The position numbers were made by a program, and so were the translations under genes. A stretch of 6,666 nucleotides of DNA from an uncultured Erysipelotrichaceae bacterium (GTDB taxonomy: Bacteria; Bacillota_I; Bacilli_A; RF39; UBA660). The DNA is taken from positions 1-6,666 of the forward strand of contig CADBLY010000040.1 of assembly GCA_902795725.1 (NCBI GenBank), in the 5' to 3' direction. The notes below the pieces were generated by a model. The model saw only the letters and a list, made by a program, of their open reading frames with translations. It was not told the origin of the DNA and made no database searches. Below, in pieces: positions 1 through 6,052 of the stretch (the first letter of the stretch is position 1; each line of letters opens with the position of its first letter).

Positions 1-196
1 GATCACGATATCCTCTTATCGGTATTTCTTTTAACTTAGGCAATTGTTTTATATAATCATATTTATTCATATAATTATTATTTAGGCATTGAAAATAGTT
101 ATAGATAAATCTGCTGATTCCAAGGTTCTTTTCTATTAATTCTTTTTGTTGATTATTAGGATACATTCTAAATACATATGCTCTATTTATTTTCAA
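1..196 (-). CDS. tnpB: TnpB (IS605/OrfB family) RNA-guided nuclease, N-terminal part, truncated by window edge
   Basis: Reading leftward from a TTG start at 196-194, 65 codons are open to the window edge and begin (L/M)KINRAYVFRMYP. The pattern of aromatic-x-FRxYPN, then QQKELIEKNLGISRFIYNYF, is the N-terminal helix-turn-helix domain of IS200/IS605 OrfB/TnpB proteins, where a 'FRiYPnkeQ...l....G..RfvyN' signature is typical. TnpB is an RNA-guided DNA endonuclease encoded in IS605/IS607-type transposons; its RuvC-like catalytic domain, zinc ribbon and the omega-RNA region would lie to the left, outside the window, so I cannot say whether the gene is intact. The TTG start is chosen because a GGCGGTGAT Shine-Dalgarno-like stretch sits just upstream (200-208) and because the later ATG falls inside the conserved FRMYP motif. 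No tnpA transposase is visible on the upstream side. Family call is good; element type is not determinable. Confidence 0.85.
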   Translation of the reverse strand, partial: MKINRAYVFRMYPNNQQKELIEKNLGISRFIYNYFQCLNNNYMNKYDYIKQLPKLKEIPIRGYRD

Positions 197-210
197 GATA
201 TCACCGCCTA

Positions 211-236
211 TATATACAAATAGTATATTGTATATA
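211..236. repeat. 9-bp inverted repeat upstream of tnpB, candidate transposon left-end hairpin
   Basis: TATATACAA at 211-219 is followed by an 8-base spacer and its exact reverse complement TTGTATATA at 228-236. It lies 14 bases upstream of the tnpB start, where IS200/IS605 elements carry subterminal imperfect hairpins recognised as single strand by TnpA. The stem is entirely A/T except for one pair per arm, so chance formation in this AT-rich DNA is possible, and no right end is available for comparison. Confidence 0.4.
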
Positions 237-298
237 CATACGTTTGGAGATAGTTTTACTACACAAAATACCAAGAACTTTCCTAATATATAAAAAAT

Positions 299-320
299 AC
301 ATCAATTTACTAATTGATGT
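299..320 (-). terminator. Intrinsic terminator of the GGDEF gene (possibly bidirectional)
   Basis: ACATCAATT (299-307) and AATTGATGT (312-320) form a perfect 9-bp stem with a 4-base loop. In the minus-strand direction the stem is followed by a run of T (ATTTTTTA), 30 bases past the stop codon of the GGDEF gene, which fits a rho-independent terminator for it. On the plus strand the stem is followed by TCTTTTAT, so it could also stop opposite-direction transcripts. The stem is low in G+C, which makes it modest in strength. Confidence 0.7.
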
Positions 321-349
321 TCTTTTATAACAAATTTGAATTGATTAAT

Positions 350-1345
350 TTATGTTCTTCGATCAATATTTAATTTGCGATACATTTTTTGCTTGTCATT
401 TGCTAAATAGATATCAGCTTCTTTATATAATTCTTCTAATGATGTTTGTTTCTTTTTTTCTACTATACCATAATTCACACACAACGTTGGGTTAGAACTT
501 TTATCTAGGTTTAGTTTTAGTAGCTCTTTTTTTAATTTTTCTAGGTTATTGATTACTTCTCGTTTGCTTGTGTACATTGTTATTAAGACAAATTCATCTC
601 CACCTATTCTATATAGATAATTACCTGTATTTATTCCAATGTTTTTATTATCATTTAGTAGTTTAGTTTGATACTTTGGAAAATATTTACTAAGTAATGT
701 GGCAACTTGTTTTATATATTCATCACCAGCTGCATGGTTTATATTATCATTAACATATTTTAATCTAAATAGATCAATTAAGGTATAAATAAAGTTGCTT
801 TTATTAGAATTAATAATATTGGTTAATTCTTTTTCATATGATACTCTATTTCCAAATTGGGTTAGATAGTCAATTTCTATTTGCTTTTTTAATTGATATA
901 GTGATTCCATTTTCCTTAATATTGTTTCAAATGTTTTAGTATATACTTTTATTATTTTTTTACATGTTTTATTGTCTTTAATATAATTATTTATTATTAG
1001 TAAGATATATTTACTGTTTTTATTTAATTCAATAGGGATAAAAATAACATTATTGTCATTTATACTGGTTGATATATAATGTTTTTTATTTATTATTTGT
1101 TTTTTATGATTGCTAATAATGTTGTTAATTAATTCATTGTTATATTCAGTGCTTAAAAAATGTTTTAAAGTATTATTACTATCTAATTTATATAGAATAA
1201 TACTTTCAGCACTTATATAATTTTTAGTTTCATATAAGGTTAAATATAATGAATCATAGATATTATCGGTTTGAAAGGCTGTAATCATCATATTGAATGC
1301 ATTTTTATATAAATCTGATAAATTGTTATTGTTTCTTTTTTTCAT
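350..1345 (-). CDS. Diguanylate cyclase: GAF-like sensor domain plus GGDEF domain
   Basis: 331-residue cytoplasmic protein with no membrane segment. Residues about 15-135 look like a GAF-type small-molecule sensor (inferred from position and alternating strand/helix character, not from a strong motif). A charged helical linker (about 136-158) leads into the GGDEF domain, which opens with the standard DYLTQFGNR at 159-167. The signature GGDEF is intact at 248-252, and the residues expected to bind metal and guanine in characterised cyclases (first Asp of the DxD motif, Asn of ND, Asp of GD) are present as D191, N199 and D208, so it is likely an active enzyme making cyclic-di-GMP from two GTP. 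The usual second Asp of DxD is Phe193. The inhibitory RxxD site expected before GGDEF reads NTGN, so classical product inhibition is probably absent. Start ATG has GGGGTG four bases upstream. It is transcribed alone, divergently from capA, and ends in a terminator. Confidence 0.9.
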   Translation of the reverse strand: MKKRNNNNLSDLYKNAFNMMITAFQTDNIYDSLYLTLYETKNYISAESIILYKLDSNNTLKHFLSTEYNNELINNIISNHKKQIINKKHYISTSINDNNVIFIPIELNKNSKYILLIINNYIKDNKTCKKIIKVYTKTFETILRKMESLYQLKKQIEIDYLTQFGNRVSYEKELTNIINSNKSNFIYTLIDLFRLKYVNDNINHAAGDEYIKQVATLLSKYFPKYQTKLLNDNKNIGINTGNYLYRIGGDEFVLITMYTSKREVINNLEKLKKELLKLNLDKSSNPTLCVNYGIVEKKKQTSLEELYKEADIYLANDKQKMYRKLNIDRRT

Positions 1346-1349
1346 AATT

Positions 1350-1355
1350 CACCCC
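1350..1355 (-). promoter_or_regulatory. Ribosome binding site of the GGDEF gene
   Basis: On the minus strand GGGGTG precedes the ATG at 1345-1343 with a 4-base gap, fixing the translation start. The spacing is on the short side. The palindrome at 1360-1372 begins only four bases upstream of it. Confidence 0.6.
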
Positions 1356-1359
1356 AACT

Positions 1360-1372
1360 AATACGTCGTATT
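1360..1372. promoter_or_regulatory. 13-bp perfect palindrome in the GGDEF leader, candidate operator
   Basis: AATACG-T-CGTATT is a perfect dyad with one central base. It falls between the predicted transcription start (around 1379) and the ribosome binding site of the GGDEF gene, at about +8 to +20, a position where a dimeric repressor would block transcription. It contains two CpG-bearing half sites in otherwise almost pure A/T surroundings, which makes chance less likely. As RNA it could form only a 5-bp stem with a 3-base loop, so DNA binding is the better reading. Confidence 0.45.
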
Positions 1373-1385
1373 GAGCGCGAATACA

Positions 1386-1414
1386 ATTATATCGCTTTTT
1401 TTAAAAATATTCAA
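1386..1414 (-). promoter_or_regulatory. Sigma-A-type promoter of the GGDEF gene
   Basis: On the minus strand TTGAAT (1414-1409) and TATAAT (1391-1386) are separated by exactly 17 bases. The -10 box is a perfect consensus match and the -35 matches four of six positions. Predicted transcript start is near 1379, giving a leader of roughly 35 bases before the ATG at 1345. Confidence 0.75.
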
Positions 1415-1423
1415 TAAGATATA

Positions 1424-1452
1424 TTGTAATAATAAAAAAATTACTATATAAT
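1424..1452 (+). promoter_or_regulatory. Sigma-A-type promoter of capA
   Basis: TTGTAA (1424-1429) and TATAAT (1447-1452) are separated by 17 bases, with a perfect -10 box. The predicted start is near 1459 and a GGAGA ribosome binding site follows at 1465-1469. Its -35 box is 9 bases from the -35 box of the divergent GGDEF promoter, so the two polymerase footprints would overlap. Confidence 0.75.
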
Positions 1453-1473
1453 TAAAACAAGTTTGGAGAAGAT

Positions 1474-2577
1474 ATGAAAAAGATATTGTTGTTTATAATT
1501 ATTGTATGTATATTAAGTGTTTTAGGACTTTTAATGTTTAATCGTAATGATGGGGAAGTTAAAAAGCATGAGAAAATGATTAAAGTTGAAAATAAAGAAA
1601 CGGTTAAGGAAAAGAAAATGTCTTTAGTAGCTGTTGGTGATTGTTTAATTCATGGAGCACTCTATATGGATGCTAAAACTGGTAGTGATACTTATGATTT
1701 TAGTGATATGGTATCTGATATAGAACCTTTAATTAAAGATTATGATTTAAAATATTTTAATCAAGAAAGTATAATTGGTGGGAAGAATTTGGGTGTTTCT
1801 CATTATCCACGTTTTAATTCTCCAGATGAAATAGGGGATGCCATGTTAAATGTTGGTTTTAATATGGTTAGTTTAGCTAATAATCATTCCTTAGATATGG
1901 GAGAAGAAGGTATTTTATATTCGACGGAATATTGGAAAAATAAAAATATTATTATGTCTGGTACTAATTTAAATGTAGAAGATAGAGATGATATTAAGGT
2001 ATATGAACAAAATGGTATTAAATTTGGATATATTGCATATACAACTGTAACTAATGGTTTATCTACACCACAGAATAAAGAATATTTATTAAATGTTTAT
2101 GATAAAGATAAAGTTAAAGAAGATGTTAATAAGATTAAAGATAAAGTAGATGTTATTATTGTTTCTATGCACTGGGGTGATGAATATACTCATGTGCCAG
2201 TTCAAGAAGAAAAAGATATTGCTGAATATCTTTCTAGTTTGGGAGTTAATTTAATTATTGGTACTCATCCACATGTTATTCAACCGGTTGAATATGTTAA
2301 TGATACTTTAGTTGTTTATTCTTTGGGTAATTTTATATCTGGTCAAAAACCATTAGGACTTGATAAAATAATTGGTTTAATGGTTGGTATGGATATTGTA
2401 GTTAAAGATAAAGTTGTTTTTGAAAATATTAATTATCAATTATTATATACATATTCTAATAGTAGTGACAGAAATTATAAAGTAATACCTTTTAGTAATT
2501 TAGATGATGATGTATTACCTGATTATAAGAGTATAGAAAATAAATATTTAGATATTGTTAAGGGAAGTAATGAGTAG
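1474..2577 (+). CDS. CapA/PgsA family membrane-anchored metallophosphatase-fold protein
   Basis: 367 residues. An N-terminal hydrophobic segment (about 4-21) after MKK acts as a signal anchor, followed by a Lys/Glu-rich linker (29-48) and an extracytoplasmic catalytic domain. The family's motifs appear in order: GDCLIHG (55-61), NQES (96-99), ANNHSLDMG (135-143), SMHWGDEY (231-238), GTHPHVIQP (263-271) and SLGNF (283-287). These Asp, Asn and His residues are the metal-binding set of the calcineurin-like phosphoesterase fold. Characterised relatives (Bacillus CapA, PgsA/YwtB) are needed for poly-gamma-glutamate synthesis or export, but no capB or capC homologue lies in this window, and stand-alone CapA-type proteins are common, so a cell-surface role other than PGA is quite possible. 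It has its own promoter and a GGAGA site at 1465-1469. Its last codons form the left arm and loop of its terminator. Confidence 0.92.
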   Translation: MKKILLFIIIVCILSVLGLLMFNRNDGEVKKHEKMIKVENKETVKEKKMSLVAVGDCLIHGALYMDAKTGSDTYDFSDMVSDIEPLIKDYDLKYFNQESIIGGKNLGVSHYPRFNSPDEIGDAMLNVGFNMVSLANNHSLDMGEEGILYSTEYWKNKNIIMSGTNLNVEDRDDIKVYEQNGIKFGYIAYTTVTNGLSTPQNKEYLLNVYDKDKVKEDVNKIKDKVDVIIVSMHWGDEYTHVPVQEEKDIAEYLSSLGVNLIIGTHPHVIQPVEYVNDTLVVYSLGNFISGQKPLGLDKIIGLMVGMDIVVKDKVVFENINYQLLYTYSNSSDRNYKVIPFSNLDDDVLPDYKSIENKYLDIVKGSNE

Positions 2578-2595
2578 TTACTTCTTATTTCTTTT
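2564..2595 (+). terminator. Terminator of capA, embedded in the coding ends of two convergent genes
   Basis: GAAGTAA (2564-2570) and TTACTTC (2578-2584) form a perfect 7-bp stem, extendable by two G-T pairs, with a 7-base loop that contains the capA stop codon. A T-rich run (TTATTTCTTTT and beyond) follows on the plus strand. The right arm is the stop codon and last codons of the opposite gene. In the minus direction no T-run follows, so it should work mainly for capA. Confidence 0.65.
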
Positions 2596-3153
2596 AATTT
2601 TTTTATTCCATGATTTATTGGCTAGTTTACAATATATTTTATTATTTAATAAATCCATGGTAGTAATAATATCTTTAGACAATTCTTTGTTTTTTATACA
2701 ATTACTAAAAAGTTTTAAATTGTTTAAAGCTTTTTTACATATTAGTTTATATTTTGGTTTACCAACTATTTCTCCGGCTCCAATTAATAGGCTACCCATA
2801 TAATTTACATTAGATTTGGTGCACCAATTTTTAATAATAGATAGGGCAGTTAAATTGTGCTCTCCTTCTCTAAAGCCACAATTAATAATAACATAAAAAT
2901 TTTTATTAGCTACTCTATCTTTATTATTATATAAATATTCTAATAAAGATAGGGTAGAATAATTAGGGCTATCAACATAAAGTGGATGGGCTAAAACAAT
3001 GGTATCAGATTGTTTGATGTTATCTAATATTAGTTTATAGTTATTATTGATATTATATATATGATATTCATCTAGATGTTTACTTATATATTCTAAAAAA
3101 TATTTAGAATTACTTTGTTGTTTTTTAGGACTACCATCAATTAATGTATACAT
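2578..3153 (-). CDS. Flavodoxin-fold NAD(P)H-dependent oxidoreductase (FMN-binding)
   Basis: 191-residue cytoplasmic protein of the flavodoxin-like/NADPH-dependent FMN reductase superfamily. After a short first strand (MYTLID), GSPKKQQSNS at 7-16 is the phosphate-binding loop for the flavin (family pattern GSPr...gNS). HPLYVDSPN (56-64) matches the second flavin loop, usually 'tPlY..s.p', and INCGFREGEHN (90-100) matches the third ('n.GF.E..hn'), followed by a W...C helix and GAGEIVGKP. The C-terminal tail is Lys/Asn rich. It probably transfers electrons from NAD(P)H to an unknown acceptor. Start ATG is preceded by GGAGAT in an AAGGAGATAG context. Its first codons overlap the end of the upstream gene by 17 bases, so the two are co-transcribed. 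Its stop codon directly abuts that of capA on the other strand. Confidence 0.85.
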   Translation of the reverse strand: MYTLIDGSPKKQQSNSKYFLEYISKHLDEYHIYNINNNYKLILDNIKQSDTIVLAHPLYVDSPNYSTLSLLEYLYNNKDRVANKNFYVIINCGFREGEHNLTALSIIKNWCTKSNVNYMGSLLIGAGEIVGKPKYKLICKKALNNLKLFSNCIKNKELSKDIITTMDLLNNKIYCKLANKSWNKKIKRNKK

Positions 3154-3634
3154 TGTCTATCTCCTTAATATTATTAATAAAATATGCTTTATATTTAGTT
3201 GTACCTATATTTATACTAACTGCACGTGTTAGTGCGTTAAAACTCATAATTTCTTCTTTATTTATATTACCGTATACATATACTTTTAATGATAATTGTT
3301 TATTATATCTTAATTTATGATGAATCATATTATCTCTTATAGTAAAGTAAGGTAATACATAGCCAATACATCTTTCTAATACTTTCTTTACACTACTACT
3401 GAAACATCCAAATTTGTTATCAGTAATAATAATAAATTCATTTGAATCTTTTATATAACTTGCTATATTGGAAAAATTATCTTGATAAATACATTTAGTT
3501 GGGTGTTTAGTCCAACAAGAAAAACAACCTATACAATGATTTTCACATTCTAATGCATTTATTATTTTGTCATTTTTATTAAATTTTAGTTTTTTTAAAT
3601 TATTTTCATTTAAATCATGAATTATTGTTCTCAT
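3137..3634 (-). CDS. Flavodoxin-family protein with a four-cysteine (Fe-S flavoprotein-like) motif, no flavin phosphate loop
   Basis: 165 residues. ENHCIGCFSCWTKHPTKC places cysteines at 34, 37, 40 and 48 (CX2CX2CX7C), the compact spacing known from iron-sulfur flavoproteins, where it holds a 4Fe-4S cluster; C30 lies just before. The following D52 region, the SNEFIIITD strand (64-72), FGCFSSSVKKVLER (75-88) and LPYFTI (94-99) follow the order of the flavodoxin-like reductase core. What is missing is the N-terminal GSPr..gNS loop: the protein starts with a charged MRTIIHDLNENN segment and reaches the Cys motif after only 30 residues, whereas related flavoproteins have a longer flavin-binding start. 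The downstream overlapping gene supplies exactly that loop, so a two-subunit enzyme is a reasonable guess. No clear Shine-Dalgarno precedes the ATG and no convincing promoter was found. The gene lies divergent from yqeG. Confidence 0.8.
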   Translation of the reverse strand: MRTIIHDLNENNLKKLKFNKNDKIINALECENHCIGCFSCWTKHPTKCIYQDNFSNIASYIKDSNEFIIITDNKFGCFSSSVKKVLERCIGYVLPYFTIRDNMIHHKLRYNKQLSLKVYVYGNINKEEIMSFNALTRAVSINIGTTKYKAYFINNIKEIDNVYIN

Positions 3635-3676
3635 ATTAAATGATATGTTTTCTTTTAAAAATTATTTTAAAATATA

Positions 3677-3706
3677 TTTACTTTTTCTTTCTTATCATGG
3701 TAAAAT
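3677..3706 (+). promoter_or_regulatory. Weak candidate promoter for the yqeG operon
   Basis: TAAAAT at 3701-3706 is preceded by TGG, giving an extended -10 (TGnTAAAAT), with TTTACT at 3677-3682 18 bases away. Each box matches consensus only in part. If right, transcription would begin near 3713, downstream of the ATG at 3697, which supports the start at 3730 for YqeG but leaves a very short leader overlapping the ribosome site. Confidence 0.3.
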
Positions 3707-3710
3707 TAAT

Positions 3711-3719
3711 AAAGGATGT
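3711..3719 (+). promoter_or_regulatory. Ribosome binding site deciding the yqeG start
   Basis: AAAGGATGT sits upstream of the ATG at 3730. The gap is somewhat long (about 11-13 bases), but the alternative ATGs at 3640 and 3697 have only A/T-rich, pyrimidine-heavy sequence before them and no Shine-Dalgarno at all. Confidence 0.5.
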
Positions 3720-3729
3720 GAGACAACTT

Positions 3730-4248
3730 ATGGAAAAATATGTACCAGATATATATCAAAAAGATATTTATAATATAAAATATAAAAATTTAGCTTCTAG
3801 GGGAATAAAACTTCTTATCTTTGATTTAGATAATACTATTGCTTTAATAAATGAATGGTCACCAAGTGAAGAAGCTATTAAATTATTTAAAAAATTAAAT
3901 AAAAGTTTTGAAGTAATTATTGCAAGTAATAGTGTGAAACAAAGAGTTAAGAATTTTGCTGATACTTTGGGTATAAAATATTTATCACATGTAAAAAAAC
4001 CTAAAGGATTACCTATTGAAGAATATATAAATAATTCTAAATATAATCAATCGGAAATTGCCATGATTGGGGATTCAATGATGGATGATATAGTTTGTGG
4101 GAATAGATTAGGTATTACTACTATTTTAATTGATCAGTTAGGTAAAAGAGAATATCCTTTAGCTTATTTAAGACGTAGAAAAGAAAGAAAAATTCAAAAA
4201 AGATTGCGAGATAATAATTTATTTACTAAGGGTAGGTATTATGTCTAA
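3730..4248 (+). CDS. yqeG: YqeG family HAD-type phosphatase
   Basis: 172 residues from this start, close to the usual size of YqeG (about 170). The HAD motifs are in order: IFDLDNT (30-36, nucleophile D32 and acid/base D34), IIASN (63-67, motif II Ser), KKPKG (89-93, motif III Lys) and GDSMMDD (114-120, motif IV acids), followed by GNRLGITTILI and a basic RRRKERKIQKR tail. It is a subclass IIIA phosphatase, a group with phosphatidylglycerophosphate phosphatase-like members; its substrate here cannot be read from sequence. An upstream extension to 3640 would add a 20-residue hydrophobic stretch, but this lacks a ribosome site, would lie outside the family's normal N-terminus (Met-x-x-x-x-P-D/N) and is judged to be A/T-rich leader. 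Starting at 3697 would add 11 residues and cannot be fully excluded. It overlaps yqeH by 8 bases, showing translational coupling. Confidence 0.9.
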   Translation: MEKYVPDIYQKDIYNIKYKNLASRGIKLLIFDLDNTIALINEWSPSEEAIKLFKKLNKSFEVIIASNSVKQRVKNFADTLGIKYLSHVKKPKGLPIEEYINNSKYNQSEIAMIGDSMMDDIVCGNRLGITTILIDQLGKREYPLAYLRRRKERKIQKRLRDNNLFTKGRYYV

Positions 4249-5215
4249 GTGTATAGGATGTGGAGTAGAATTATCTATTGATAAAAATAATATTGGATAT
4301 ACAACTTGTTTAGATAATAAATTATGTGAAAGATGTTTTAGAATAAGAAATTATAATGAATATAAAACAGTTACTAAAGATAATGATGAGTACTATAAAA
4401 TATTGGATGGTATTGATAATTCTTTAACGCTTCTAATAATTGATTTATTTGATATACCTAGTAATTTAAAAACTATTATAAAACATCTTAATAATCAAGT
4501 TATATTAGTTTTAACTAAGTTTGATTTAATACCAACTGATTATGAAGAAAAATTTATTGGTTATTTTAAAGATAATTATAGTTTAAATATTATCGATACA
4601 ATTATAATTAGTTCAAAAAAGAATTATCACATCGATCAGCTTTATGATATGATAAAAAAGTATAATAATACTAATAAAGTATATTTGGTTGGACCTACTA
4701 ATGCTGGTAAGTCAAGTATTATTAATAAACTAATATATAATTATTCAGATAGTGATACTACTATTACAACTAGTAATTTACCATCAACTACTCTTAATAC
4801 TATTGAGATAAAATTAAATGATATTACACTCATAGACACACCTGGTATTATAAGTTTTGATTCTTTAATTAATTATGTAGATAGTAAATTATTAAAAAAG
4901 ATTATACCAAATAATAAGATTAAACCTATTTCATATCAAATTAAAACAAAACAATTTATTAAAATAGAAGATATATTTGGAATTGAATGTATAAATAACA
5001 ATAATATAGTTTTGTATATATCAAATAGTTTAAGTATTAATAGATATTATAAAGATATAAGGATGGATAATTTAGTAAAGCATCATATTAACGTTGATGA
5101 TGATAGCGATATAGTTATACCAGGATTAGGTTTTATTCATGTATTAAATAGTGATGAGTTTAACATTTATCTATTAAATGATATAGGTTATTATATTAGA
5201 AAATCAATTGTATAA
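4241..5215 (+). CDS. yqeH: YqeH, circularly permuted ribosome-biogenesis GTPase
   Basis: 324 residues. An N-terminal zinc finger has C4-x2-C7 and C29-x2-C32 (CIGCG ... LCERCF), as in YqeH. The GTPase motifs run in the permuted order typical of this family: G4 TKFD (92-95), G5 SSKK (124-127), G1 GPTNAGKSS (151-159), G2 region PSTT (181-184), then G3 DTPG (199-202). A C-terminal domain (about 225-324) ends with GLGFIHV and would contact RNA or protein. YqeH assists assembly of the 30S ribosomal subunit. Two mild departures are visible: the G4 motif begins with Thr where NKxD is usual (TKxD is known in other GTPases), and the protein is shorter than Bacillus subtilis YqeH (366 residues), mostly at the C-terminus. 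AAGGGTAGG at 4228-4236 precedes the ATG inside the end of yqeG. The next gene starts 15 bases after the stop. Confidence 0.95.
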   Translation: MSKCIGCGVELSIDKNNIGYTTCLDNKLCERCFRIRNYNEYKTVTKDNDEYYKILDGIDNSLTLLIIDLFDIPSNLKTIIKHLNNQVILVLTKFDLIPTDYEEKFIGYFKDNYSLNIIDTIIISSKKNYHIDQLYDMIKKYNNTNKVYLVGPTNAGKSSIINKLIYNYSDSDTTITTSNLPSTTLNTIEIKLNDITLIDTPGIISFDSLINYVDSKLLKKIIPNNKIKPISYQIKTKQFIKIEDIFGIECINNNNIVLYISNSLSINRYYKDIRMDNLVKHHINVDDDSDIVIPGLGFIHVLNSDEFNIYLLNDIGYYIRKSIV

Positions 5216-5216
5216 A

Positions 5217-5223
5217 AAGGGAG
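5217..5223 (+). promoter_or_regulatory. Strong ribosome binding site before a GTG start
   Basis: AAGGGAG ends 7 bases before the GTG at 5231 and begins two bases after the yqeH stop. This fixes the unusual GTG start of the four-cysteine protein and argues that it is translated from the yqeGH transcript. Confidence 0.65.
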
Positions 5224-5230
5224 TGATTGT

Positions 5231-6052
5231 GTGAAGAAAAGTGGTATTACATTGGTCGTTGTTGTAAGTTTACTGGTAGGATTATTAATTTATTTATTAC
5301 CAAATTTATATAAATTAAGTAGCATATCTTATAAAAAGGTTACTGGAACAAAACAAACAGAAAGTAAAAAGAAAATAGATAAGATCACTTTAGAAAGTGA
5401 TATAGTAAAAAATTTAGTATTTCCTAATTTAAATAGTGATATATATTCTGCTAATACTTATTTTAATAATAATATATTTACGGTAAATAACTTGTCTAAT
5501 AATGATATATTATCTTTTGCTTTTAAACAGATATATAATGAGTATGGATATTTAACTGATTCTAATATGCAAGGTTGTGCATCTGTAGGTAAAACATTTA
5601 GTTCTAAGTATTTAGATTTTAGAATTAAAAATACTATAAGTAAAAGTGTTAGTTATAACTTTACTGATTTTAATGTATCTGATACTGAATATGCTGGTTT
5701 ATGGAAGTATGATGGTGTAGATAGTTATAATTATAATGGAAATTGTGATACTAATAGTAGTGTATTATATTATGATTTACAAAAACTTGTTAGTGTGGAA
5801 GGTAAGGATGACAATAAAACACTTTATATAACAGCTAAAGTTGCTTTTGCTAAGATAGAAAATGGGGAATATATTATTTATCAAGATCCTACTTTTAATA
5901 CACCTTTAAACAAAGGAAAATATACTAATTTAGATGATTTAAATACTAAATTAGAAAACTTAAATACTAAAAAATATCAATATATATTTAAGCAAGGTTT
6001 ATGTACATATGAAGCTTATTGTATAGATAAAGGACAGTGGTTAAATGAATAA
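5231..6052 (+). CDS. Membrane-anchored exported protein of unknown function with four cysteines
   Basis: 273 residues, not recognised. MKKSG is followed by a hydrophobic segment (about 6-24) with no signal-peptidase site that stands out, so it is probably a signal anchor leaving residues 30-273 outside the membrane. A Lys-rich linker (35-52) leads to a domain rich in Asn, Tyr, Ser and Thr, with no recognisable enzyme motif. It has exactly four cysteines, C116 (MQGCASVGKTF), C172 (YNGNCDT), C258 and C264 (CTYEAYC), enough for two disulfides, which is uncommon for exported proteins of low-GC Firmicutes. Near the C-terminus LNTKLENLNTK is a short internal repeat mirrored by a 12-base direct repeat in the DNA (5939-5950 and 5960-5971). 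It sits directly behind yqeH, where housekeeping genes are usually found, and overlaps the following small gene by 8 bases. Codon use matches yqeH, so it is not an obvious recent import. Confidence 0.85.
   Translation: MKKSGITLVVVVSLLVGLLIYLLPNLYKLSSISYKKVTGTKQTESKKKIDKITLESDIVKNLVFPNLNSDIYSANTYFNNNIFTVNNLSNNDILSFAFKQIYNEYGYLTDSNMQGCASVGKTFSSKYLDFRIKNTISKSVSYNFTDFNVSDTEYAGLWKYDGVDSYNYNGNCDTNSSVLYYDLQKLVSVEGKDDNKTLYITAKVAFAKIENGEYIIYQDPTFNTPLNKGKYTNLDDLNTKLENLNTKKYQYIFKQGLCTYEAYCIDKGQWLNE

Noticed and set aside
1474..2577. capA as part of a poly-gamma-glutamate capsule operon
   Set aside because: No capB, capC or capE homologue is adjacent, and the gene is monocistronic with its own promoter and terminator.
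2555..2803. Plus-strand open frame of 82 codons
   Set aside because: It is antisense to the well-supported flavodoxin-fold gene, begins inside the end of capA, and its hydrophobic Leu/Phe-rich translation is what the complement of Lys/Asn-rich coding DNA gives.
3640..3729. Hydrophobic N-terminal extension of YqeG that would add a membrane segment
   Set aside because: No ribosome site precedes 3640 or 3697, the stretch is plain A/T-rich intergenic DNA, and the 172-residue protein from 3730 already matches the family's normal length and N-terminus.
3635..3729. Minus-strand promoter for the flavodoxin-family pair
   Set aside because: TTTACC/TAAATA and TATATT-like boxes can be drawn, but none has both boxes with good matches and spacing, and such matches are expected by chance in this A/T content.
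5939..5971. 12-base direct repeat TTAAATACTAAA, copies 21 bases apart
   Set aside because: It is in frame and encodes the LNTK repeat in the four-cysteine protein; this looks like a protein-level repeat in A/T-rich coding DNA, not a mobile or regulatory repeat.
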